DNA from: Colwellia sp. Arc7-D
GTDB taxonomy: Bacteria > Pseudomonadota > Gammaproteobacteria > Enterobacterales > Alteromonadaceae
DNA: 64,000 bases
Direction of reading: 5' to 3'
Assembly (NCBI RefSeq): GCF_003061515.1
Contig: NZ_CP028924.1
Span: 620,001 to 684,000, forward strand
Shown in pieces: positions 55,985-64,000 of this stretch. The notes under the pieces were generated by a model. That model did not search any database, had not been told where the DNA came from, and saw only the letters and a program-made list of their open reading frames with translations. A program made the position numbers and the translations under genes. The first letter of the stretch is position 1. Each line of letters opens with the position of its first letter.

Positions 55985-56330
55985 AAAGAACGCGGACTAA
56001 TATCAGAAGTTAATTAGACGAACACTATCACGACTAAAAGTGATATGTGCAATAGGCTAATGCTATTTTTTATGGGGTCGCTACGGCAGATTCAACGTTG
56101 TTAGCTTATTTATCTGTGATATTGCCATTACTATAAAGTGGGGTAGGCTTGTTGAGCGATATGGCCCGCAGAAGAAAGTTAAAAATTTTATAAATGAATG
56201 CACATGGTTAATCTACATGCTTAATAAATACTTAAATGGCAGCCTTGACTGCCATTTTAGTATATTTGTGCAATTATACTGATATCAAAAAGTCACTACG
56301 CTGCTTCTTCTCTAACAGTAAAAATCAATA
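55985..56330. other. intergenic stretch between two leftward genes
   Basis: About 345 bases without a gene. It holds a hairpin at 56234-56257 that can end the transcript of the small exported protein gene to its right. Confidence 0.45.
56234..56257. terminator. hairpin downstream of the small exported protein gene
   Basis: AAATGGCAG and CTGCCATTT form a 9-base stem with a 6-base loop. The T-run is short on either strand, so it is a moderate terminator candidate. Confidence 0.55.
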
Positions 56331-56741
56331 TTACTGGTTATCGGCTAGTGCTTTTTTGGCTTTAATTGATTGTGCAATGTCTTTAAATTCATACGTAGGG
56401 TAAATATTAGTGTCAAAAATGCCCCATGCTGACTTTTCAATCGCTAGGTTAAGTGTACGTAAATCTTTAGGTGCCACTTTAAGGGTAATGACTTGCCCTA
56501 AACCCATCATCACATACCATGAGTCTATTTCCATGCCCTTGGGTGGAAATGATTGCCAAAATCGATTTTCATCCATTTTTTTCTGTAACTCAGTTAAGCT
56601 TTTATCTTGCTGATGCTTAAGTACAACCGTCACTAATATTTTATCAGTGTTGATGGTGTAATCTTCTGCCGCTATTGAGCTTTGACTGAATCCGGTAAAA
56701 CATAAAAAAGAAATAAGAAGAGGTGTGATGTACTTTTTCAT
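56331..56741 (-). CDS. small exported protein of unknown function
   Basis: A 136-residue periplasmic protein with a signal peptide cut near SSIAA-ED. The mature part has ILVTVVLKHQQDKSLTELQKK, the stretch MMGLGQVITLKVAPKDLRTL and IEKSAWGIFDTNIYPTYEFK. These are shared with a widespread hypothetical family with a ferredoxin-like alpha/beta pattern. I cannot give a function. It is read leftwards as a single gene; the divergent SEC-C gene starts 230 bases to the right. Confidence 0.65.
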   Translation of the reverse strand: MKKYITPLLISFLCFTGFSQSSIAAEDYTINTDKILVTVVLKHQQDKSLTELQKKMDENRFWQSFPPKGMEIDSWYVMMGLGQVITLKVAPKDLRTLNLAIEKSAWGIFDTNIYPTYEFKDIAQSIKAKKALADNQ

Positions 56742-56970
56742 TATTGTGTTCGCTTTGTGGATTAAAAAAAATTATTTTCGCATGGTTAGATAAAATAAAC
56801 AGCATTTTTTAAGTGGTAAATTATATGCTGAACAAGTGTATATCGCTTCATGAGTAGGGTATAAGCCTTAAGTTCTATCATTGAACAGTCGACTATTTTA
56901 GATTTTACGTTATACTGCCGCGCGCAAACCCAGTATTTAAATTTTAGTATTTCATTTAGCGGAGTTCATC

Positions 56971-57303
56971 ATGCACGATCTGTATTACAAAGGCCGTATC
57001 CACACCAGAGTAAACCATGTTAAAACAGGTTATAACACTAAGCGTGCTGTTAAAATAGGAACAGAAAAAAATCCGTTAACCTTAGTGGTTACAAGTGAAG
57101 AAAAAAAAATAGCTGTGGCAGAAATCGTTAAAGAGAATGAATTATTTGCTGAGATTACGGTAGATAGCACCGCTGATGAGAATATTCAGGAATTAACCAC
57201 AATACTCAACAAACCAACCACCACAAGGTTTGAAAAAACACCAAATCGTAATGATCCTTGCGTATGTGGCAGTGGCAAAAAATATAAAAAGTGTTGTGGC
57301 TAA
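56971..57303 (+). CDS. SEC-C metal-binding protein (PBPRA1643-type)
   Basis: A 110-residue protein that ends with the SEC-C zinc motif C-x-C-x8-C-C ([16 protein letters not shown]). The N-terminal part ([22 protein letters not shown] and on) is typical of a small family named after a Photobacterium protein and also noted for a SWIM/SEC-C-like motif. The C-terminal motif resembles that of SecA, where it binds zinc and SecB or ribosomes. The role of the small protein is unknown. GGAG lies seven to eight bases before the ATG. Confidence 0.9.
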   Translation: MHDLYYKGRIHTRVNHVKTGYNTKRAVKIGTEKNPLTLVVTSEEKKIAVAEIVKENELFAEITVDSTADENIQELTTILNKPTTTRFEKTPNRNDPCVCGSGKKYKKCCG

Positions 57304-57312
57304 CTGAACTGA

Positions 57313-57340
57313 AAGTAACTTAAGTCGGCTTAAGTTACTT
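57313..57340 (+). terminator. hairpin after the SEC-C gene
   Basis: A perfect 12-base stem, AAGTAACTTAAG and CTTAAGTTACTT, around TCGG starts ten bases after the stop codon. It lacks a long T-run, so it may work as an mRNA-protecting hairpin or a weak terminator. Confidence 0.6.
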
Positions 57341-57533
57341 ATCTGCCCATAACAAACTGACGCCGTTCACGATTTATGATAGACGTTAGTTAAGCTAATC
57401 ATTATCTCTATGCGGCTCGGTTAACCCTTCAAGCTTAATAACTCACCATACAAGCCAAACGATTAGTCGAGAATGTTCAACTGTTCAACGGTTGCTCTTG
57501 TTTTAGTACTGAGCACTGAGCACTGATCAATGA

Positions 57534-58445
57534 TTACGGATTATTGATTTTCGCGATAATAGACATGGCTTGAGCAAGAACATCTTTGTCACCCTCTAAC
57601 CAATGAATTTTAGCGCCATTTCGCTCTAATCGGCGTAACCAAGTATCTTGTTTCTTTGAAAACTGATGAATTGCAGAGTTTAGTTTTTGAAAACAGTCAT
57701 TTTTGCTTAATTGGCCCTGTAAATGCTGGGCAATGTAGCGATACTCTAAACCGTAAAAGTATAAGGTCTCCCAACTAACGCCTTGTGCATGCAGTTGCTC
57801 TACTTCTTCAATTAAACCTTGTTCCATTCGCTGCTTTAATCTTAGCGTTATGCGCTCACGAATAACTTCTCTTGGCCATTTGATGGCAAAAATAATTGAT
57901 TTAAATTCGGGGAAGTCATTCTTTTTGTTTTTTGCTGCTTGTTCACCTAGCGCAATTTCTATGGCGCGTACTAATCTCTCACGTTCAATCAGATCTGTGG
58001 TGTTATGTAAATTTGGCTTCAGTTGTAATAACTGCTCAGTTAATTGTTCATGGCTAAGCTCGTCTAAAGTTGCTCTTAGTGTTTTATTTTCGGGCACCTC
58101 AATTAATCTATAGCCTTTTAATATTGAGTCAACATATAGCGCAGAGCCACCGGCCATAATAGTTAATTTATTTTTATTGCTGATTTTTTCATAGGCGTTA
58201 ATAACATCTTGTTGAAAATCAAAAATATTATATTCGTAGCCGGGATCAACAATATCAATAAGGTGATGCTTAATTTCTTGATATTCATCGAGATCTTTGC
58301 CACTGCCTATATCTAAACCACGATAAACTTGTCTTGAGTCGGCTGAGATCACTTCCCCATTTAACATTCTAGCAAGTTCAACCGCCAATTTGGTTTTCCC
58401 TGATGCTGTTGAACCCAGTACAACCAGCATATTAAATGCAGACAT
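57534..58445 (-). CDS. miaA: MiaA-type tRNA dimethylallyltransferase, divergent
   Basis: A 303-residue enzyme that adds an isopentenyl group to A37 of tRNAs reading UNN codons. The P-loop is GSTASGKT at 11-18 and VISADSRQVYRGLDIG follows. The middle (IKHHLIDIVDP, FDFQQDV) and end (FYGLEYRYIAQHLQG, IHQFSKKQDTWLRR) differ from usual gammaproteobacterial MiaA and look more like versions in Bacteroidetes and some other phyla. The gene is also not beside mutL and hfq, its normal place in this class. It may be a second copy or a replacement gained by transfer. AGG lies six bases before the ATG. Confidence 0.82.
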   Translation of the reverse strand: MSAFNMLVVLGSTASGKTKLAVELARMLNGEVISADSRQVYRGLDIGSGKDLDEYQEIKHHLIDIVDPGYEYNIFDFQQDVINAYEKISNKNKLTIMAGGSALYVDSILKGYRLIEVPENKTLRATLDELSHEQLTEQLLQLKPNLHNTTDLIERERLVRAIEIALGEQAAKNKKNDFPEFKSIIFAIKWPREVIRERITLRLKQRMEQGLIEEVEQLHAQGVSWETLYFYGLEYRYIAQHLQGQLSKNDCFQKLNSAIHQFSKKQDTWLRRLERNGAKIHWLEGDKDVLAQAMSIIAKINNP

Positions 58446-58620
58446 AACTAACCTATAAATATTGATGAAAACTTATGGCTGAATTATATCGCTAATTTTT
58501 ATCTGTGACGACCTAACTTGTGACTTTAAAAATTATCGGTTGGGATATGGTCTCAGCTAGATTATTATAAGCGATTAATCGTATATCCAAGAGTTAGTTT
58601 AAATTAAGTATGAATAAAGT

Positions 58621-60984
58621 ATGACAGTCAAAAAAGCGCCGCAAACAGCCAGTAAAAAATCAAAAGCTAACCAACCGACAACCTCACAGGCGAGCGAAGA
58701 AATAACGGGTCACCGGGTAAAAAGAATATTACGTTGGTCATTTTGGTTTTTGTTAAAAGTAACGCTTATAGGCGTATTTGTACTGTTTCTTTACAGTATT
58801 TATCTCGACGGAAAAGTTCGTGACAAGTTTGAAGGTCAACGCTGGCAGGTACCCGTTCAAGTGTTTGGTGCTGTAGAAGAATATAAAATTGGCAGCAAGT
58901 TAATACTTACTAACCTTCAGAAAGCTTTAACCGCTAATAGGTATAAAAAAGTCACGCATGTTCATCGCCCTGGTGAATTTGCTTTATCAAAAAGTCGTGC
59001 GATTATTTACCGTCGTGCATTTGATTTTGGCGCGGGTGTGGAGCCGGCAAATAAAGTCACCCTCGATATTGCTAACGACAAAGTTAAGGCCTTGTATATT
59101 AATGATGAAAAAGTCACTCAATTACGTTTAGAACCGCTTTTACTTGATAGAATTTTACCAGAGAGCAAAGAAGATCGAGTGCTAGTTTCTTTACAAGCGG
59201 TGCCGACAAAACTATTAGATACTTTGTTATTAATTGAAGACCGAGAGTTTTACTTTCATCATGGTGTTTCACCTCTGGGTATTTTACGTGCCCTTTATCA
59301 AAATTTAATGGCAGGTCGAACGGTTCAAGGTGGCAGCACCTTAACGCAGCAATTAGTTAAAAATATGTTTTTAACGCGCGATAAAACCTTATGGCGTAAA
59401 GCTAATGAAGCCATTATGGCGCTGATATTGGAGTATCGATACAGCAAAGATCAATTGTTAGAAGCGTACATAAACGAGGTATATCTAGGTCAACATTATG
59501 CCAACGGTATTTATGGTTTTGGGCTAGCAGCAGAATTTTACTTTGGTAAGTCAATTCAATCGCTTAATACAGAACAAATGGCGATGATTATTGGTCAAGT
59601 TAAAGGGCCAAGTTACTATGACCCTTGGCGCTTTCCTGAACGCACCATTAAACGTCGAGATCTAGTTTTAAGGTTAATGTATCAGCAAGAAATTATTTCG
59701 CAGCCTGAATTTGAGCAAGCAGTTGAATCGCCTTTATCAATTCGAAAGAAACGTCGTGTAAAACAACAAAAATTTCCAGCCTACCTGCAATTGGTTAAAG
59801 CTGAACTGTCGCAACATTTATCACAATACCAACAGCAATCAGGTGTGCGAGTGTTTACCGGTTTTTCAATTAATCAACAGTTAGCCCTGCAAGCGAGCAT
59901 TGATGAAAAATTACCTGCTTTGGAGCAAGGTTCTGCCGCTGAATTACAAGTGGCGATGGTGGTCTCTGATTTTAAATCAGGTGAGATTCGTGCTTTAGTC
60001 GGTGGGAAGGAGGCCGGTTATGCTGGTTTTAACCGTGCATTACACGCTAAGCGACCTATTGGCTCGCTGATTAAACCTGCCGTATTTCTTGGTGCTTTGG
60101 AGCGTTATCAGCGTTTTAATTTAGCGACATTAATTGAAGATAAAGCCATAACTCTGTCAAGTGAAGACGGCCAAGCTTGGCGACCTAAAAATTACGATGG
60201 TAAATATAGAGGCCAAGTGCACTTGATTGAAGCCTTAGTATCTAGCCTGAACGTGCCTACGGTGAATTTAGGTATGCAATTAGGCTTAGATAATGTTGCT
60301 CAAGCTATTCATTTGTTAGGTTATCAGGATGATATTGTTACGCGTCCTTCGATGTTATTGGGCTCATTAAATATGTCACCCATTGAAATAAATCAACTCT
60401 ATATCCCTATTGCTAATAAAGGTGTGGCTGAAAAGTCGCACGCGATAACACGTGTTGTTAGTGGGAGCGGTGAAACCTTATGGCAATTTCAAGCGTTAGA
60501 GCAACAAATTATTTCGACTCAAGCGGCTTATTTACTCGACTTCTCGTTAAATAAAGTTACAACGTCAGGTACTGCTCGGTCACTGGCATGGCGATTAAAA
60601 GATATAAATTTATCTGGCAAAACGGGCACAACCAATGATCTTCGAGACAGCTGGTTTGTTGGTTATGACAACAACCTTTTAGTCACCACGTGGATAGGAC
60701 GAGACGATAACAAACCAACTAAACTCACCGGTAGCAGTGGAGCCTTAGTATTATTTGCCGAATTTATGCATAAAAATGGTGCAGTGAGTCGACGCACTCA
60801 GGTACCTGAAAGTATAGATTTAGTGCGCTTTGACAATAAAAGCGGGCGCCCCGTTACGCAAAATTGCGATAACTCGCAAATGCTGCCAGCGGTAACCACG
60901 GGATTAATTTATGAAACGGCATGTGAAGAAGCACCGACCAAAAACAAGAAAAAATCTTGGTTAGAAAAATTATTTGGTAATTAG
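58621..60984 (+). CDS. mrcB: penicillin-binding protein 1B
   Basis: A 787-residue bifunctional peptidoglycan synthase anchored by a membrane segment at about 38-62. The UB2H-like part follows (about 70-150). The glycosyltransferase has Glu206 (LLIEDREFYFHHG) and GGSTLTQQLVKNMFL. The transpeptidase has Ser482-x-x-Lys485 (GSLIK), Ser542-Leu-Asn544 and Lys667-Thr-Gly (SGKTGTTND). The length fits E. coli PBP1b. It needs the lipoprotein LpoB in E. coli; the lpoA gene at the window end serves PBP1a. It is a single rightward gene. Confidence 0.97.
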   Translation: MTVKKAPQTASKKSKANQPTTSQASEEITGHRVKRILRWSFWFLLKVTLIGVFVLFLYSIYLDGKVRDKFEGQRWQVPVQVFGAVEEYKIGSKLILTNLQKALTANRYKKVTHVHRPGEFALSKSRAIIYRRAFDFGAGVEPANKVTLDIANDKVKALYINDEKVTQLRLEPLLLDRILPESKEDRVLVSLQAVPTKLLDTLLLIEDREFYFHHGVSPLGILRALYQNLMAGRTVQGGSTLTQQLVKNMFLTRDKTLWRKANEAIMALILEYRYSKDQLLEAYINEVYLGQHYANGIYGFGLAAEFYFGKSIQSLNTEQMAMIIGQVKGPSYYDPWRFPERTIKRRDLVLRLMYQQEIISQPEFEQAVESPLSIRKKRRVKQQKFPAYLQLVKAELSQHLSQYQQQSGVRVFTGFSINQQLALQASIDEKLPALEQGSAAELQVAMVVSDFKSGEIRALVGGKEAGYAGFNRALHAKRPIGSLIKPAVFLGALERYQRFNLATLIEDKAITLSSEDGQAWRPKNYDGKYRGQVHLIEALVSSLNVPTVNLGMQLGLDNVAQAIHLLGYQDDIVTRPSMLLGSLNMSPIEINQLYIPIANKGVAEKSHAITRVVSGSGETLWQFQALEQQIISTQAAYLLDFSLNKVTTSGTARSLAWRLKDINLSGKTGTTNDLRDSWFVGYDNNLLVTTWIGRDDNKPTKLTGSSGALVLFAEFMHKNGAVSRRTQVPESIDLVRFDNKSGRPVTQNCDNSQMLPAVTTGLIYETACEEAPTKNKKKSWLEKLFGN

Positions 60985-61165
60985 TTTTATAGTGAATTCA
61001 AATGTTAAGCTTTTAGCGCTCAATTTTGTTGATTTATTACTGGAATTAACTCGTATAAGCATTATGGTTAAGTGGTAAAAAAGAGTTTCTCTATTAATAA
61101 ATAAGAGGGCAAATTAGCGAAAGCTACAACAACAGTTACAACAATAAGCAATTAAGAGGAGCATA

Positions 61166-61576
61166 ATGAAACATAGATTAAGCTTTGGTTACTTTACACT
61201 GCTCGCTGAAAATATTGTTGAAGTGACTATTGATGAAGGTATTGAATTATCACTTGAAATGATTGAAGAGTGTGATGTGTTTTTTAAAGCACATTTATTT
61301 GGAAGTTTCGGCATGCTCATCAATAGGGTTAATGAATATACTTATAGTTATGAAGCACAATTATCCATCGGTTCTTATGAAGGTTTAAAAGCCATTGCTT
61401 TTGTTTATTACTCGGATAAAAGCAAGGCAATGGTTGAAAAGTTGAATTTAACGCGTGCATATGACAAATGGAATTGTTGTATTTTTTCAGGTTTAGAGCT
61501 CGAGTGGCAACAAGCATTGCAATGGTTAAAACATGAGTTAATGAGTAGTAGTGAGCAAACAGCCATTTTTAAGTGA
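61166..61576 (+). CDS. STAS-like hypothetical protein
   Basis: A 136-residue soluble protein. Stretches such as NIVEVTIDEGIELSLEMIEE, FGMLINRVNEYTYSYEAQLS and AIAFVYYSDKSKAMVEKLN show an alternating strand-helix fold like SpoIIAA/STAS domains. It has the same length and layout as the protein at 49366-49773. A strong ribosome binding site (AGAGGAG) precedes the ATG. The function is unknown. Confidence 0.65.
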   Translation: MKHRLSFGYFTLLAENIVEVTIDEGIELSLEMIEECDVFFKAHLFGSFGMLINRVNEYTYSYEAQLSIGSYEGLKAIAFVYYSDKSKAMVEKLNLTRAYDKWNCCIFSGLELEWQQALQWLKHELMSSSEQTAIFK

Positions 61577-61652
61577 TATTTTAAAAGGCAGCGTATTTTC
61601 TAATTGATGCATCTAGATTGAAAACTCAAACCTAAACTCAAAGTAAAAGTAA

Positions 61653-61678
61653 AAAGCAAACCAATAGGTTTGCTTTTG
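61653..61678. terminator. bidirectional terminator
   Basis: AAAAGCAAACC and GGTTTGCTTTT form an 11-base stem around AATA, between the STAS-like gene and the converging dolP. Confidence 0.85.
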
Positions 61679-61714
61679 TGTTTAAGTCAGTTTAAAAGTC
61701 AGCGTTTTAAGTGA

Positions 61715-62302
61715 TTAACCCGCTGACTTTACCTCAACATATTCGAATATTTTAAATACACGATTAACACCACTTACATTTCGTGCAATTTCTACCGCAA
61801 TAGTCGCTTGTTCTTTAGTAACCAAGCCCATTAAAAAAACTTCGCCATTTTCAGTGACTACTTTAATATTGGTCGCATCGAGTTTATCTGTGCCAAATAA
61901 AGAAGTTTTTACTTTTGATGTTAGCCACACATCATTTGTTTTAGTAGTAAAAGATGTCGTGTTGCTGACGCGAATTTGGTTGTGAAGTTGCTTAACGCCA
62001 TTAACTTCATTTATCGCTTTAATTGCTTGATCACGTAAATAACTGTTAGGTGCTTGACCAATGACTAATACGCTACCATTAACACTGATCACTTGTAGGT
62101 TGGTATTGTCACTTAAAGCATCGCTTTTTCTAAGTTTCGCCTGAGCATCAATTTCAATTTTTTGGTCATCTATTTGGTTGCCCAAAGAACGATTGTCGGT
62201 TGCAACACTCGCACCGCCGACAACACCAACAACAGCGGCAGCCACACAGCCTTGCAGTAAGACAGCAATTGTAATTGTGCTGATAATTGATTTCATTGAC
62301 AT
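61715..62302 (-). CDS. dolP: BON-domain outer-membrane lipoprotein DolP
   Basis: A 195-residue lipoprotein (formerly YraP). The lipobox is LLQGC at about residues 15-19. Two BON domains follow: about 45-115 (LQVISVNGSVLVIGQAP) and 120-190 (VVTENGEVFLMGLVTKEQA). DolP binds anionic phospholipids at the division site and supports outer-membrane integrity. It starts two bases after the diaA stop, with GAGG upstream of its ATG, so it is co-transcribed with diaA. Confidence 0.95.
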   Translation of the reverse strand: MSMKSIISTITIAVLLQGCVAAAVVGVVGGASVATDNRSLGNQIDDQKIEIDAQAKLRKSDALSDNTNLQVISVNGSVLVIGQAPNSYLRDQAIKAINEVNGVKQLHNQIRVSNTTSFTTKTNDVWLTSKVKTSLFGTDKLDATNIKVVTENGEVFLMGLVTKEQATIAVEIARNVSGVNRVFKIFEYVEVKSAG

Positions 62303-62303
62303 A

Positions 62304-62915
<612 letters not shown>

Positions 62916-62936
62916 TCAGTTCTTAAAAGGCATTGA

Positions 62937-63311
62937 TTAAAAGGCATTCTTAAGCCAAGTAATATCTGGGTTATTTATATTGCCTTGCATCGCGATAACA
63001 TCGAATCGGCAAGGGGTATTATATTCATTTAATCCGGCTTGTTGCAGATAAAATGCCGCACATTGCTTAATTTTTTGCTGTTTTTTAATGGAAACAGCGG
63101 CAATAGCACCACCAAAGTGTGAATTTTTACGGTATTTTACTTCCACAAACACGAAAACATCATTTTCAATCATGATTAAATCAATTTCACCACGGCGATT
63201 TTGAAAATTGCATGTCTTTAATAATAGACCTTGTTGAGCTAAATAGTGAGCGGCTAATTGCTCACTATTTTTTCCTGTGGTCACTGTGTTGGCTTTGTTA
63301 GTCCATAGCAA
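62937..63311 (-). CDS. yraN: YraN, UPF0102 endonuclease-like protein
   Basis: A 124-residue protein with a restriction-endonuclease-like core: GKNSEQLAAHYLAQQGL, RRGEIDLIMIE (Glu, Asp) and VFVEVKYRKNSHFGG (Glu-x-Lys). The function is unknown; the family is proposed to act in recombination or repair. There is no ATG. The TTG at 63311 overlaps the end of lpoA by 14 bases and has AAGG nine bases upstream, which suggests coupling to lpoA. Confidence 0.9.
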   Translation of the reverse strand: MLWTNKANTVTTGKNSEQLAAHYLAQQGLLLKTCNFQNRRGEIDLIMIENDVFVFVEVKYRKNSHFGGAIAAVSIKKQQKIKQCAAFYLQQAGLNEYNTPCRFDVIAMQGNINNPDITWLKNAF

Positions 63312-64000
63312 ATTCTTGTACCTTGCTGCGACTATATTTACCCCAAATTAAGCTACGGGTTAAAATATTATCTTTTCCTAATTGTAATATTCCGGTTTGA
63401 CCATAATGTCGCACATAAGTTTTGTTTTGCATGGCAGAAATTTTATCTATTAGCGCTAAACTGTCAAAACCCATAGCAAATATAGTTTGTAAGCTGTCAC
63501 TACGATTTGGCCAAAGCTTCTTAGCCTGGGCTGCTAAGGCTTTATTTTGTTGTTTACTGCGCAATTGCCAAGGCATTTCAGTAAATATTAAGCCAGACAG
63601 ATCTCGATTATCACTTTTATCTATTTTAGTGCTATGACTACGTGAGCTTGCAAATACCGGAATAATTTCGGCAAACGGACTAATGTTAACGTCAATATAA
63701 GGCTTTAATAACTTGGTTTCTAACGGTAAACCGACCACATATATCATATCAATATCGCGACGATTACGTAATTCACTTTTAATTGTGTACTTTATGTGTC
63801 GGTTCAACTCTTTTGTACGTTGCTGGCTTAGGTCAACTCCTAAGCTGGCTTTAAGTTGGTTTTGCATTTTAGCATCGCTATTAAAAAATACTGTCTCAGG
63901 AGCTTTGCCGGTTATATGTTGCCATTGTTGGCTAAATGTCTGTGCTATTCGTCTGCTAGAGCTGTCTTGATGACTTAATATCAGTGGGTACTGATACTCC
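63298..64000 (-). CDS. lpoA: penicillin-binding protein activator LpoA (5' part off window)
   Basis: The C-terminal 234 codons or so of LpoA, the outer-membrane lipoprotein that activates PBP1a. The frame is open to the right edge, reading EYQYPLILSHQDSSSRRIAQ at the edge side. Typical stretches are RRDIDMIYVVGLPLETKLL, PVFASSRSH, LIFTEMPWQL and FAMGFDSLALID, of the periplasmic-binding-protein-like C-domain. The chain ends EFAMD. An internal ATG at 63867 is not the start. The N-terminal TPR-like part lies beyond the window. Confidence 0.93.
   Translation of the reverse strand, partial: EYQYPLILSHQDSSSRRIAQTFSQQWQHITGKAPETVFFNSDAKMQNQLKASLGVDLSQQRTKELNRHIKYTIKSELRNRRDIDMIYVVGLPLETKLLKPYIDVNISPFAEIIPVFASSRSHSTKIDKSDNRDLSGLIFTEMPWQLRSKQQNKALAAQAKKLWPNRSDSLQTIFAMGFDSLALIDKISAMQNKTYVRHYGQTGILQLGKDNILTRSLIWGKYSRSKVQEFAMD

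Noticed and set aside
57475..57533. Possible short repeat (GAGCACT twice) as part of an array
   Set aside because: Only two copies of seven bases; no further structure.

Overview
The window looks like part of the chromosome of a marine gammaproteobacterium of the Colwelliaceae type (Colwellia, Thalassotalea or a close relative). The DNA is AT-rich by eye. The gene set fits this group: lpoA-yraN-diaA-dolP order, the panP-type aspartate decarboxylase, DUF3016, DUF4389 and SEC-C proteins of the PBPRA1643 kind, a PEP-CTERM protein and several large hybrid kinases. The genus is an inference from protein style and synteny. I see no rRNA, tRNA, CRISPR array, prophage or intact insertion sequence.

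Region by region. 1-6.7 kb is a leftward signalling block: a GAF-PAS-PAS-PAS hybrid kinase, a receiver protein with a kinase-like N-terminus, an isochorismatase-fold hydrolase and a further PAS kinase that runs off the left edge. 6.9-12.7 kb holds a small pilin-like protein, then a tight rightward trio: PhnD-like periplasmic binding protein, membrane kinase with receiver and Hpt domains, and an OprO/OprP-type porin. This reads as an anion-sensing and uptake unit. 12.7-20.2 kb is a gene-poor accessory stretch with a truncated Tat-exported aminotransferase, a DUF4198 protein, a PEP-CTERM protein, a frameshifted exported protein, a VOC protein, decayed coding fragments and a dispersed 39-bp repeat in the intergenic gaps.

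20.2-24.9 kb is a methionine module: ACT-domain protein, MetR-type regulator, TauE/SafE permease, and the folate-independent methionine synthase pair mesX-mesD. Near-identical palindromes that fit the MetR consensus lie upstream of metR and upstream of mesX. 25.4-35.8 kb carries mostly single transcription units: cis/trans fatty acid isomerase, a hydratase, an AEC transporter, DUF3016, the divergent epmB/efp pair, DUF4389 and a dipeptidyl-peptidase IV-type enzyme.

36-61 kb keeps much of the gene content of the E. coli 3-minute region (mrcB, hrpB, thpR, sfsA, dksA, gluQ, pcnB, folK, panB, panC, yadGH), with panP in the place of panD. Extra genes are inserted: pepB, an S10 peptidase, yddG, a divergent miaA, SEC-C and STAS-like proteins. 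thpR carries an in-frame stop. The right end (61.7-64 kb) is dolP-diaA-yraN-lpoA, with lpoA running off the edge.
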